Positions 1 through 6,956 of a DNA stretch of 7,112 nucleotides are shown piece after piece; the first letter of the stretch is position 1, and every line of letters starts with the position of its first letter. The notes under the pieces were generated by a model. That model saw nothing but the letters and a program-made list of their open reading frames with translations, had not been told where the DNA came from and did no database searches. This DNA is from Thermacetogenium sp. UBA5472 (lineage in GTDB: Bacteria; Bacillota; DSM-12270; Thermacetogeniales; Thermacetogeniaceae), in the NCBI GenBank assembly GCA_002426495.1, contig DIQC01000034.1, forward strand, positions 39,583 through 46,694, written 5' to 3'. Made by a program: the position numbers and the translations under genes.

Positions 1-1
1 G

Positions 2-94
2 GAAAAGGTTAAAATGGTTTTCGCACAGTCTGACGGTTCTGGTGATCCGGTGATCCCGACTAACCACCAACCACTACTACAAGCGTTCTGTTAG
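2..94 (+). CDS. possible C-terminal fragment of a convergent gene (unrecognised)
   Basis: An open plus-strand frame runs from the window edge to a TAG at 92-94, giving about 30 residues that include VKMVFAQSDGSGDPVIP. It would overlap the 3' end of htrA by 18 bases in a tail-to-tail arrangement. The codons look ordinary for coding DNA and the start of the peptide has a beta-strand-like alternation, but 90 bases is far too little to prove a gene and I do not recognise a family. The minus-strand continuation after the htrA stop is also open over this stretch, so openness alone means little. It could equally be non-coding spacer. Confidence 0.2.
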   Translation, partial: EKVKMVFAQSDGSGDPVIPTNHQPLLQAFC

Positions 95-1228
95 TTTTAC
101 GGTATATTCTTCGGCTTTTTCATTGCGCCAAATAGTCAATTTCACCTTTTCCCCAGGTTCTGCCTTCTGGATGGTTGCAAGGAGTTCATCTGCTGTGCTG
201 ACTTTTTTCCCATCCACTGCTGTAATAATGTCCCCTTTCATAAGGCCGGCATCTGCAGCAGGCCCATCTAACACATCACTGACCAAAACTCCTTTCGGCT
301 CAGATAATCCATAGGTTTCAGCAATAGAATCTGTGACATCCTGTATCTGTACACCCAGCCAACCCCTGCTGATCTTGCCGTCTTGAACCAGGTCATCTAG
401 AACACCGTTTACAGTATCGCTGGGAATAGCAAAACCGATCCCCTGGGCTTGGGAACTGACTGCAGTGTTAATTCCGATGACTTCCCCCTGCAAATTAAGC
501 AAGGGGCCACCGCTGTTACCAGGGTTAATGGACGCATCTGTCTGCAGTAAATCCCGGAAGTTGCGGTCATCAACAGTGACCGGGCGGCCTTTAGCACTGA
601 TCACTCCAACTGTTACAGTATGATCCAAACCGTAAGGATTGCCAATGGCGATAACCCAGTTCCCAACAGCTACATCACTGGAACTTCCCAGTTTTAATAC
701 GGGCAGGTCACTGCCTGCATCAATTTTCAAAACAGCTAAATCAAGATCATGATCAGAGCCGATAACCTCCGCAGGCAAAGGGTCATCTTCACCAGCTAAA
801 TTCACCTGGATCTTCTGTGCACCGCTGATCACATGTTCATTGGTCAGAATATACCCGTCAGCAGATATGATAAGACCGGATCCCAATCCCTGCTGCACTC
901 TTTGTTCCTGTGGGGCAGATTGTCCGAAAAACTCTCTAAAAAATGGGTCATTAAACATGGGATTCGCGGACTCACTTGTAGTTGTATATGTCTCTATCTT
1001 AACCACAGCAGGCCCTGCTTTTTCAATTATCTTAGCAATGGTATCTTCTTCTGCACCTGGGCGATCACTGGAATCAGATTCAGAAATGGAGTCAGATTCG
1101 GCATTCTGGTTTCCCAGCACTTGACCAATCCAGTTATTGCCTGAGGCGAATAAAATACCCCCAGTAAAGGCAATGCCTGCCAGGAATGCGCCCAAAATCA
1201 CTGCGATAACGACTTTCTTTGCCCTCAA
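77..1228 (-). CDS. htrA: membrane-anchored HtrA/DegP-family serine protease with one PDZ domain
   Basis: Envelope protease/chaperone of the HtrA (DegP/DegQ/DegS, S1C) family, 383 aa, expected to degrade misfolded proteins on the outer face of the membrane. Residues about 5-29 form one hydrophobic segment after a basic N-terminus (MRAKK), an uncleaved anchor or signal peptide. Residues 41-62 are a Ser/Asp/Glu-rich linker. The chymotrypsin-like domain spans roughly 65-275 with the triad H132 (TNEHVI), D163 (DLDLAVLK) and S239 (NPGNSGGP). The GLGSG segment at 114-118 is typical. One PDZ domain lies at about 288-380, starting near GWLGVQIQ. All key residues are intact, so it should be active. The start is TTG, chosen because AAGGGGGAA sits 8 bases upstream and the anchor follows at once. 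It lies 70 bases behind tatA with no terminator between them, so co-transcription is likely. Paralogues of this family are hard to tell apart, so the symbol is generic. Confidence 0.95.
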   Translation of the reverse strand: MRAKKVVIAVILGAFLAGIAFTGGILFASGNNWIGQVLGNQNAESDSISESDSSDRPGAEEDTIAKIIEKAGPAVVKIETYTTTSESANPMFNDPFFREFFGQSAPQEQRVQQGLGSGLIISADGYILTNEHVISGAQKIQVNLAGEDDPLPAEVIGSDHDLDLAVLKIDAGSDLPVLKLGSSSDVAVGNWVIAIGNPYGLDHTVTVGVISAKGRPVTVDDRNFRDLLQTDASINPGNSGGPLLNLQGEVIGINTAVSSQAQGIGFAIPSDTVNGVLDDLVQDGKISRGWLGVQIQDVTDSIAETYGLSEPKGVLVSDVLDGPAADAGLMKGDIITAVDGKKVSTADELLATIQKAEPGEKVKLTIWRNEKAEEYTVKLTERL

Positions 1229-1298
1229 AATTTATTCCCCCTTATATATTTCCAGCTTGCTCTGCCTTCCCAGTGATATCACCTTTCCCACCCGGTAT
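1229..1298 (-). promoter_or_regulatory. tatA-htrA intergenic spacer with SD for the TTG start and a 10-bp palindrome
   Basis: The 70-base spacer holds a Shine-Dalgarno sequence (AAGGGGGAA, 1235-1243) 8 bases before the TTG start of htrA. It also holds a perfect 10-base palindrome GTGATATCAC at 1273-1282. No terminator hairpin with a T-tract is present. A TATATAA stretch lies just upstream of the SD but has no acceptable -35 partner, so I do not call a separate promoter. The palindrome could be an operator or chance. Confidence 0.5.
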
Positions 1299-1703
1299 CT
1301 ATTGACTTTCCACCTGCTCTTCGCTTTGTTCGGAGCCTTTTGAAGCCTCAGCCTGTCCTGATTCTTCTTCTGCTTCTCCTTTTTCCTCAGCTGTTTCTTG
1401 GCCCTCTACCTCTTGGTGCTGTTCATCCCCTTCTCCCTTTTCACCTGTTTGGTCAGATGAGGTAGCTTCATTAGATTGGGTTCCTTCATCACTTTTATCG
1501 CTTTGTGCAGGTTTAACCGGCTCTTCCTTGATCATTTCATCCCAAACTTGCTGTGCACTTGACGAAGCCTTACGAAATTCCCGCATTGCTTTTCCCAAAC
1601 TTTGAGCAACTTCCGGCAGTTTTCCCGGGCCAAAAACTATAAGCATAGCTATCAAGATCAATATCAGTTCCCATGGTCCTATATTCAATAGTCCGAACAT
1701 CAT
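1299..1703 (-). CDS. tatA: twin-arginine translocase pore subunit TatA (TatA/E family)
   Basis: TatA forms the size-adjustable membrane path through which the Tat system exports folded proteins carrying twin-arginine signals. The protein has the family layout: a short periplasmic-side N-terminus, a transmembrane helix at about 9-24 (starting GPWELILILIAM), the FGPGKLPE hinge at 24-31, and an amphipathic helix to about 47. From about residue 50 a long, low-complexity Glu/Ser/Gln/Gly-rich acidic tail runs to residue 134, making it longer than the common 55-90 aa TatA. Two start codons are adjacent (ATGATG). AGGTGG ends one base before the first and four before the second, and family members often begin MFG, so the second (1700) may be the real start, giving 133 aa. 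It has its own promoter after the ech terminator and is followed by htrA. No tatC or obvious Tat substrate lies in the window. TatB-like use cannot be excluded, but the FGP hinge fits TatA. Confidence 0.93.
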   Translation of the reverse strand: MMFGLLNIGPWELILILIAMLIVFGPGKLPEVAQSLGKAMREFRKASSSAQQVWDEMIKEEPVKPAQSDKSDEGTQSNEATSSDQTGEKGEGDEQHQEVEGQETAEEKGEAEEESGQAEASKGSEQSEEQVESQ

Positions 1704-1717
1704 ACCACCTCGATATT

Positions 1718-1746
1718 ATTATAGCTTTTATTAATAAACAGGACAA
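1718..1746 (-). promoter_or_regulatory. sigma-A type promoter of tatA(-htrA)
   Basis: On the minus strand, -35 TTGTCC (1741-1746, 4 of 6 consensus) is separated by exactly 17 bases from a perfect -10 TATAAT (1718-1723). Transcription should begin near 1711, leaving a leader of only about 8-12 bases that is nearly all Shine-Dalgarno (AGGTGG, 1705-1710). It lies directly downstream of the ech operon terminator, as expected for a new transcription unit. Confidence 0.7.
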
Positions 1747-1762
1747 GAAGACATCTGTCCTG
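1739..1762. repeat. inverted repeat overlapping the tatA -35 box (possible operator)
   Basis: CAGGACA (1739-1745) and TGTCCTG (1756-1762) are perfect 7-base inverted arms around a 10-base centre. One arm covers nearly all of the tatA -35 hexamer. The position is what a repressor or activator binding site would have. On the minus strand the hairpin is followed by TTTATTAAT, so a weak back-up terminator for the ech operon is an alternative reading. Confidence 0.45.
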
Positions 1763-1768
1763 CATGCC

Positions 1769-1803
1769 AAAAAATAAAGCCCCCATCGATACGACAGAGG
1801 CTT
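1769..1803 (-). terminator. Rho-independent terminator of the ech operon
   Basis: On the minus strand AAGCCTCTGTCG (1803-1792) pairs with CGATGGGGGCTT (1788-1777) around a 3-base TAT loop, a 12-bp stem with three G-U pairs. It is followed at once by TATTTTTT (1776-1769). It begins 23 bases after the echF stop. The plus strand lacks a matching T-tract after the stem, so it appears to act only on the ech transcript. Confidence 0.88.
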
Positions 1804-1826
1804 ATTAACCGGTACTATTTAACTTA

Positions 1827-2189
1827 CTATTCCTTTTCACTTCTTTTTGCTTTTTTCGCCTTGGCAATATGCACTTCCACAGGCTTGGTGTAATAGGCTG
1901 TGCGCCACTTGTCAAGCAGAACAACGGCATCCTTTTTACAAGCTTCAACACAAACTGAACAGATAATGCAGCGTGCCGGATAAAAGACAAGCTGGTTCTT
2001 TTCTTTGTTAATCTCTATAGCGGCGGCCGGGCAATTCCTGGCACAACTACCGCACAAAATACAATTATCATCATTAAACTCTATATGCCCACGAGCTCCT
2101 GCAAAAGGCTCCCGTACCGTAACAGGATACATCCTGGTGGCCGGACCCCCGAACAGGTTACGCAGAATAGTAGGCAGCATAACTGGCAT
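1827..2189 (-). CDS. echF: Ech hydrogenase subunit EchF, 2x[4Fe-4S] ferredoxin-like (NuoI-type)
   Basis: Electron-entry subunit of the energy-converting hydrogenase, related to NuoI of complex I. It is expected to take electrons from reduced ferredoxin and pass them to EchC. The 120-aa protein has two ferredoxin-type cluster motifs: CILCGSCARNCP with C43, C46, C49 and C53, and CIICSVCVEACKKD with C74, C77, C80 and C84. By the usual 8Fe pattern the fourth cysteine of each motif serves the other cluster. The N-terminal ~35 residues (FGGPATRMYP) resemble the membrane-arm docking segment of NuoI-like subunits. The C-terminus is Lys-rich. The start is well fixed by AAGGAGGTGG nine bases upstream, the most canonical SD in the operon. 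It is the last gene of the operon, 29 bases behind echE and just before the terminator. Confidence 0.94.
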   Translation of the reverse strand: MPVMLPTILRNLFGGPATRMYPVTVREPFAGARGHIEFNDDNCILCGSCARNCPAAAIEINKEKNQLVFYPARCIICSVCVEACKKDAVVLLDKWRTAYYTKPVEVHIAKAKKAKRSEKE

Positions 2190-2218
2190 TGTGCTCCACC
2201 TCCTTTTATATTCCAGAG

Positions 2219-3301
2219 CTACCTTTCAGTGCAGCTGATGCAGGGGTCAATTGATAAAACAATAACCGGCACATCAGCGAGTTCGCTTCCTGGCAGCATC
2301 ACAAGTAGGGACGGAATGTTGGAAAAGGTCGGTGTCCGCACACGGAATCGATCCAGGTACTGGGTACCGTTTCCTTTGGCATAGTAGAAGCACTCACCTC
2401 GGGGCTGTTCAGCCCTGTAGGTTACTTCATTGGCCGGTGGACGTCCTTTGGGGCGTTCAATGAGTTCCCCCTTAGGCATCTTGCTGAAGGCTTCTAGTGT
2501 CAAATCTATTGCCTGCAGGGTTTCTCTAGCCCTGACCAGTGCCCTGGCATAACAATCACCGGTCGTCTCCACGATGGGCTCAAATCCTAGCTCGTCATAG
2601 ACCTGCATCCCTAACATCCTGCTATCCTCTTTAACACCTGATGCCCTTAGATGGGGGCCATTAGTGCCCAGCATAATTGCCTGCTCCTTGGTAAGAACGC
2701 CCTTCCCTACAGTACGTGCCTTGACCGTTGGGTCAGTCGCTAAAACATTTATTAAAGCCTCTGCCTCTTTTCGTATATTGGGCAGAGCTTTAAGGATTGT
2801 CTTTTCCTGTTCATCATCGATATCACGGCGCACGCCACCGATAACGGATACCGAATGAGTAACCCTGGTACCTGCAGTCATTTCCAGCAGATCTAGAACT
2901 CTTTCACGGATCCGCCAGAACTGCATAAACATGCTCTCAAAGCCCAGAGCATCACAGAGCAGGCCAAGCCATAACAGGTGGCTGTGAGTTCTGCTCAACT
3001 CCGAATAGATGACACGCAAGTACTGGGCACGGGGCGGAACTTCCATAGGCCAGAGCCTTTCTATTGTTTCACAGTAACTGATCCCATGAATGCAGCTGCA
3101 GATACCACAGATCCGCTCGATTAAGTGTATATTCTTCTTATATTCATTTAGTTCACAGGCTTTTTCAATACCGCGGTGACCGTAACCAAGTGCTGGTACC
3201 ACATCTACCACTTTTTCATTTTCATAAGTGATCTGCAGCTGGATTGGTTCTGGAAGTACCGGGTGCTGTGGCCCAAATGGTGCAACTGTACGCTGTGCCA
3301 T
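2219..3301 (-). CDS. echE: Ech hydrogenase large subunit EchE, [NiFe] catalytic subunit (NuoD-type)
   Basis: Catalytic large subunit of a group 4 membrane-bound [NiFe] hydrogenase, 360 aa, which reduces protons to H2 or the reverse at the cytoplasmic side. The Ni-Fe ligand motifs are both intact: the N-terminal ERICGIC (C65, C68) and the C-terminal DPCISC (C354, C357). HRGIEK (42-47) is the segment shared with NuoD. Possession of all four cysteines separates it from true complex I NuoD, which lacks them. The protein ends three residues after the last cysteine (TER). Thus there is no C-terminal extension to be cut off by a maturation endopeptidase, as is known for Ech/CooH-type large subunits. 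The ATG directly follows the echD stop (TAAATG), with AAGGGGGG inside the end of echD as SD. Nickel-insertion (hyp) genes are not in the window. Confidence 0.96.
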   Translation of the reverse strand: MAQRTVAPFGPQHPVLPEPIQLQITYENEKVVDVVPALGYGHRGIEKACELNEYKKNIHLIERICGICSCIHGISYCETIERLWPMEVPPRAQYLRVIYSELSRTHSHLLWLGLLCDALGFESMFMQFWRIRERVLDLLEMTAGTRVTHSVSVIGGVRRDIDDEQEKTILKALPNIRKEAEALINVLATDPTVKARTVGKGVLTKEQAIMLGTNGPHLRASGVKEDSRMLGMQVYDELGFEPIVETTGDCYARALVRARETLQAIDLTLEAFSKMPKGELIERPKGRPPANEVTYRAEQPRGECFYYAKGNGTQYLDRFRVRTPTFSNIPSLLVMLPGSELADVPVIVLSIDPCISCTER

Positions 3302-3679
3302 TTACTCGCCCCCCTTCCCACCGGCGGCCTTATCTTTTAGCATAGGCAGCTCAGGGCTGTCATGGGCTAGTAGCATGTGGCCACCGAAATCAATAGCTAT
3401 ATCCTTTACTTGAAGTCCATACTGTTCGAACATTTCATTTTCGGCAAGTGATGCGCATAGATAGAGGCCGCTGATACTTGGTACCCTTTCATTCTTGCCA
3501 ACCACCATCCGCAGAGCATCCATCTCCACTCCGGGACTGTAGTTGAAGAAATAGAAAATCTCCAACTTATCACCCAGGTCATTGCAAACACTTGCGACAA
3601 ACCGTGCCTTGGCATCAGCATACTTCTGTGCCTCTGACAACAACGTGTCCTTTGTTATTTCTTTCAGATTCTCTATCAT
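3302..3679 (-). CDS. echD: Ech hydrogenase subunit EchD (NuoC-type, 30-kDa homologue)
   Basis: Small soluble subunit of the hydrogenase's cytoplasmic arm, related to NuoC. It carries no cofactor motif and is thought to brace the large subunit. The 125-aa protein shows the NuoC signature in degenerate form: VPSISGLYLCASLAENEMF (66-84) followed by EQYGL corresponds to the P-S-I...A-x-W-x-E-R-E-x-x-D-x-x-G-I block. The preceding strand segment (39-61) matches the family fold. The tail (residues 115-125) is Lys/Gly-rich. The start ATG overlaps the echC stop (ATGA), and the stop abuts the echE ATG. GGGGGTAG at the end of echC serves as SD. Identification rests partly on position, because NuoC-like Ech subunits diverge quickly. 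Confidence 0.9.
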   Translation of the reverse strand: MIENLKEITKDTLLSEAQKYADAKARFVASVCNDLGDKLEIFYFFNYSPGVEMDALRMVVGKNERVPSISGLYLCASLAENEMFEQYGLQVKDIAIDFGGHMLLAHDSPELPMLKDKAAGGKGGE

Positions 3680-4113
3680 TTCGCTACCCCCACAGCTTTC
3701 TTTAATTTATCAAGGGCAAGCACCACACCGTCGATAATCGCCTCTGGACGTGCTGCACAACCTGGGACATAGACATCCACAGGCAGCACCTTATCGACAC
3801 CGCCCAAGATATTGTAGCAGTTATGGAAGACGCCTCCCGAATTTGCACAAGCACCAACCGCAATCACCATTTTAGGATCGGCCATCTGGTCATACAAATT
3901 CTTCAGCACCCTTGCCGTTCGGTAGTTGACAGGACCTGTGACAACCAAAACATCCGCATGTTTCGGGTTTCCCGTATTGACCATCCCGAAACGCTCAATA
4001 TCATAGAGGGGGGTTAAACTGGCTAATACCTCGATGTCACAACCATTGCAAGAACTGTTACAAAAGTGCAAGATCCAAGGAGACTTTACTTGAGAAGTTT
4101 GGATGATTCCCAT
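3676..4113 (-). CDS. echC: Ech hydrogenase small subunit EchC, [4Fe-4S] protein (NuoB-type)
   Basis: Small subunit that carries the proximal [4Fe-4S] cluster and delivers electrons to the [NiFe] site in EchE; homologue of NuoB (PSST). The 145-aa chain has the expected ligand set: SSCNGCD with C22 and C25, GACANSGG with C89, and VPGCAARPE with C119. VVTGPV (57-62) is another family hallmark. The protein is short, as usual for the single-cluster Ech small subunit, and lacks the extra C-terminal clusters and Tat signal of uptake-hydrogenase small subunits, so it is cytoplasmic. Its ATG abuts the echB stop (TAGATG) with AAGGGGGTG as SD, and its stop overlaps the echD start by four bases. Two further cysteines (C18, C99) are not standard ligands. 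Confidence 0.96.
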   Translation of the reverse strand: MGIIQTSQVKSPWILHFCNSSCNGCDIEVLASLTPLYDIERFGMVNTGNPKHADVLVVTGPVNYRTARVLKNLYDQMADPKMVIAVGACANSGGVFHNCYNILGGVDKVLPVDVYVPGCAARPEAIIDGVVLALDKLKKAVGVAK

Positions 4114-4977
4114 CTACAACACCCCCTTAAAATAAACATAAAAGATATTCAACACACAAAATACAAGGGCAATAGCCCAGGAGAACCTGACCATCCAACC
4201 GCCTGTCATACGAGCGTTAATATTATCGATTAACAGCTCTAATATGAAGGCTGCAAAAGCGATCAGGAGCCCTACCCAGAGCGGGTTCGCCCAGAAGAGA
4301 ACAACAAGACCCAACAAGAGCACCAGTTCATACCACTCAGTCAATATGACCAAAGCGTAGTATGGGCCCGAGATCTCAGTCATGATACCCTTGACCAATT
4401 CCTGGTGGGCATGATGGGATGTGGCAATATCAAATGGCGACTTCCGCATCTTGATGGTCAGTACCACCAGCAGGGCTATAAAAATCGGCCACAGCCCTGT
4501 CAGCAGTGGTGTGTTATTAGCCACGATATCGCTGATCATAAAACTACCATTCTGTGCGTAAACTCCCAGTGCAAAAAAAAGAAGAATCGGCTCATAGGAC
4601 AAAATCTGCAAAAGCTCACGGTTCGCTCCGAAGTGGCTATATGGCGACTTTGTACTGAACCCAGCCAACACAAAACTGATTCCCGCAAAACCGAGCAAGA
4701 ACACCAGAAGCAGAAGGTCCTGCAGCAGTACCAGGAAAACAAGGGCTGCGATCATGAAGACCAGGTAAGCGATAATCCACACAAACTGCGTCCTACTGGT
4801 GGCTATCTTAGATTTGCCCAGCAGCTTGAAAAAATCATAGAATGGCTGCAAGAGCGGGGGACCATAGCGTCCCTGCAGTCTGGCAGTCATCTTACGATCG
4901 ATACCGGACAGCAACCCTCCAATAAGAGGTGCTACAATAACCGCAATGATCGCTATCAACACCGGATTCATACTCAT
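4114..4977 (-). CDS. echB: Ech hydrogenase membrane subunit EchB (NuoH-type)
   Basis: Integral membrane subunit related to NuoH, which links the hydrogenase module to the ion-pumping arm. With the start used here it is 287 aa and almost wholly hydrophobic, with about eight membrane segments. Family blocks, numbered from this start, are the loop RYGPPLLQPFYDFFKLLGK (37-55), GANRELLQILSYEP (117-130) and SPFDIATSHHAHQELVKG (180-197). The last is the Ech version of the NuoH loop with conserved acidic residues. An ATG 60 bases further upstream (5037) gives a polar, Cys/Arg-containing N-terminus overlapping echA, which I reject. The ATG at 4977 forms an ATGA overlap with the echA stop, has GGGGGTGAT just upstream, and begins directly before the first membrane helix. 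A second ATG two codons on is also possible. Confidence 0.94.
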   Translation of the reverse strand: MSMNPVLIAIIAVIVAPLIGGLLSGIDRKMTARLQGRYGPPLLQPFYDFFKLLGKSKIATSRTQFVWIIAYLVFMIAALVFLVLLQDLLLLVFLLGFAGISFVLAGFSTKSPYSHFGANRELLQILSYEPILLFFALGVYAQNGSFMISDIVANNTPLLTGLWPIFIALLVVLTIKMRKSPFDIATSHHAHQELVKGIMTEISGPYYALVILTEWYELVLLLGLVVLFWANPLWVGLLIAFAAFILELLIDNINARMTGGWMVRFSWAIALVFCVLNIFYVYFKGVL

Positions 4978-6956
4978 AAGATCACCCCCACTGCAAACAT
5001 TACGACGAGTAGAGCGATGGCAATAGTGTATATCCATGGATTGAGTCTCTCTTCACCCACGGCACCTTCATAATAGTAACCGCCCAACTGCAGTTTTGTC
5101 TTATTATCTGCAGCACCATACCACTCGTCAGTATCCACATCCCCTGCCTGCTCGCCACACATATAAACAGGGCGGAGCTCCTCCGGTTTAAGCTTAATAA
5201 TGAGCAAGGGCAAAATAACGGCTAGTGCAAAAACGGCAAACAGCAGTAATACAGGGTATGAACCGAGAAGCTCTATGCCTCTTTCGGCCGAAAAAGCTGT
5301 AGCCGCACCAGGCAGTACAATATTCCAGCCCTGCATCATGGAATTCTCTACAGCAACAACATTATTCACTGCAGCCTTTACAAAATTATCGTACATAGGT
5401 GCAACACCTATACCGAAGGCAAAAATGCCGGCAAACAGCGTCCATAATGGCACACTATAGCTGAGTGACAATTTTTCAATCTTTCTGCCAAACCTTGGCA
5501 CAACCTGCAAGAGACGGCCGAGCCATTTTGCCCAGAAAACCATTGTCACTGCACTGGCCAGGATAAAGAGTATCGCCACAGGCAGAACGCTATAAGCAGC
5601 CTCTATAGCTACCCACTTACCGAGAAGCATACCAAAAGGCGGCAGGAACATAGAAAGCATAGCAGTAATAGTGATAAATGTGGTGAGCGGTGCTTTCTCT
5701 GCCAGACCTTCCATATCCTCGATCTCGCGGCTCCCGATCTGCTGCTCGATGGTACCGGCACACAAAAAGAGGAGACCCTTGGAGACAGCATGGAAGATAA
5801 TCAACAGAATCCCAGCTGCGATAGAAAGCTCTGTATTGATACCGGCACAAGCAATGATCAGGCCAAGGTTAGCAATGGTGGAATACGCCAGCACACGTTT
5901 TCCTGTGGTCTGGCTGATTGCCAACACAGAAGCAGCAAAGAAGGTAAACCCGCCACAGATGGCCACTGCCGTTCCCAGAACCGGGTTGAACGCAGGAGCA
6001 AGCCTGAGTACAAGATAGACCCCGGCCTTGACCATGGTACTGGAGTGCAGCAAGGCGGAAACCGGTGTCGGTGCAACCATAGCTCCCAGCAGCCAGCCCT
6101 GAAAGGGCATTTGAGCAGCCTTGACCATACCTGTGAAACACATCAATGCAACTGGCAACAAGAGAAAGGCCTCAGTGCCGCCGGATTCAATAATGGAACT
6201 GAGTGTAAGATATTCAGCAGTCTGACCATTATTAAAGAAAATGTAGATCATTGCTGCTATCATTGCGGTACCACCGATGGAGTTCATCCACAAGGCCCGG
6301 GCACCATTGTTGATGGCTTCCTTTGTCAGGTCGTGAGCAATCAACTGGAAGCAGGCCAGTGTGGTAACTTCCCAAAAGAAGTAAAGCCACATTAAATTGT
6401 CAGCCAATACCAGACCATTCATGGCCCCGAGGAACATGACTAACCAGAAGAGAAAGCGGGATTGCCGCGACTTTTCCAGTTTATTATGATCCTCGTGATC
6501 CTTCATGTAACGAATAGCGTAGATACAAATAAGAGAACCTACGATGGATATAATTAAAACCATTATCACAGATAAGTGATCGATCCTGAAAGCAGGTGTG
6601 ATCGTTTCTAGTGCATGGCTAGCTCCAGCGCCAAACTCCCACCAAGCCAGCGGGATGATTTGCGTCAAGGCAAAAATAAGAACCAGCCAATTTTTGAGAG
6701 ATAGACCTGCATAAATGTAAAAGATCAGTATTGCATAATCAAGAATAGTGATAATCGTACCCCACATTGGGCTCTCTGGTGTGAACTCAGTGGGCAAACC
6801 TAAATTCAAGAAGTAAATGGAGTTAACAATTAAAGCCACTGCAGTCACGACCACAATTAATCCGCGTAATTGATAATGGCGAACCAATAAAACGAGGACT
6901 GCTGCGATCAGTGGAAGCAAGATGGCAACTGCCAACATCCACCCTTGGATATCCAT
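4974..6956 (-). CDS. echA: Ech hydrogenase membrane subunit EchA, antiporter-like (NuoL/Mrp-type)
   Basis: Large ion-translocating subunit, homologue of NuoL/NuoM/NuoN and MrpA/D antiporters. It is 660 aa with about 17-18 hydrophobic segments. Charged membrane residues that define the proton path in this family are in place: E196 (FFWEVTTL), K279 (GMVKAAQMPFQGWL), H304 and K310 (LLHSSTMVKAG), H389 and K393 (HAVSKGLLF), and K447 (LLGKW). Beyond the core is a C-terminal segment with a soluble loop bearing PVYMCGE (596-602) and a final helix (about 641-660); the YMCGE loop is typical of EchA/group 4 hydrogenase relatives. The long lateral amphipathic helix of NuoL is not apparent. It is the first gene of the operon, with a strong SD (AAGGGGGG) seven bases before the ATG. 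H+ versus Na+ as the coupling ion cannot be read from the sequence. Confidence 0.96.
   Translation of the reverse strand: MDIQGWMLAVAILLPLIAAVLVLLVRHYQLRGLIVVVTAVALIVNSIYFLNLGLPTEFTPESPMWGTIITILDYAILIFYIYAGLSLKNWLVLIFALTQIIPLAWWEFGAGASHALETITPAFRIDHLSVIMVLIISIVGSLICIYAIRYMKDHEDHNKLEKSRQSRFLFWLVMFLGAMNGLVLADNLMWLYFFWEVTTLACFQLIAHDLTKEAINNGARALWMNSIGGTAMIAAMIYIFFNNGQTAEYLTLSSIIESGGTEAFLLLPVALMCFTGMVKAAQMPFQGWLLGAMVAPTPVSALLHSSTMVKAGVYLVLRLAPAFNPVLGTAVAICGGFTFFAASVLAISQTTGKRVLAYSTIANLGLIIACAGINTELSIAAGILLIIFHAVSKGLLFLCAGTIEQQIGSREIEDMEGLAEKAPLTTFITITAMLSMFLPPFGMLLGKWVAIEAAYSVLPVAILFILASAVTMVFWAKWLGRLLQVVPRFGRKIEKLSLSYSVPLWTLFAGIFAFGIGVAPMYDNFVKAAVNNVVAVENSMMQGWNIVLPGAATAFSAERGIELLGSYPVLLLFAVFALAVILPLLIIKLKPEELRPVYMCGEQAGDVDTDEWYGAADNKTKLQLGGYYYEGAVGEERLNPWIYTIAIALLVVMFAVGVIL

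Noticed and set aside
833..1144. Two overlapping plus-strand ORFs (103 and 94 aa) opposite the htrA 5' part
   Set aside because: Both sit antisense to the conserved HtrA protease sequence, overlap each other in different frames and have no SD or family signature.
2219..5037. Possibility that the cluster is a fragment of complex I (nuo) rather than a hydrogenase
   Set aside because: The NuoD-like subunit retains both CxxC pairs that bind the Ni-Fe centre (ERICGIC and DPCISC), and the gene order A-F matches Ech hydrogenases. Complex I lacks these cysteines.
4405..5073. 222-aa plus-strand ORF opposite echB
   Set aside because: It lies antisense to a strongly supported membrane subunit, has a Gln/His/Arg-rich composition typical of antisense frames of hydrophobic genes, and has no SD or recognisable motif.
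5790..6395. 201-aa plus-strand ORF opposite echA
   Set aside because: Antisense shadow of echA; its Cys/His/Gln-rich low-quality sequence mirrors codons for membrane helices and shows no domain.
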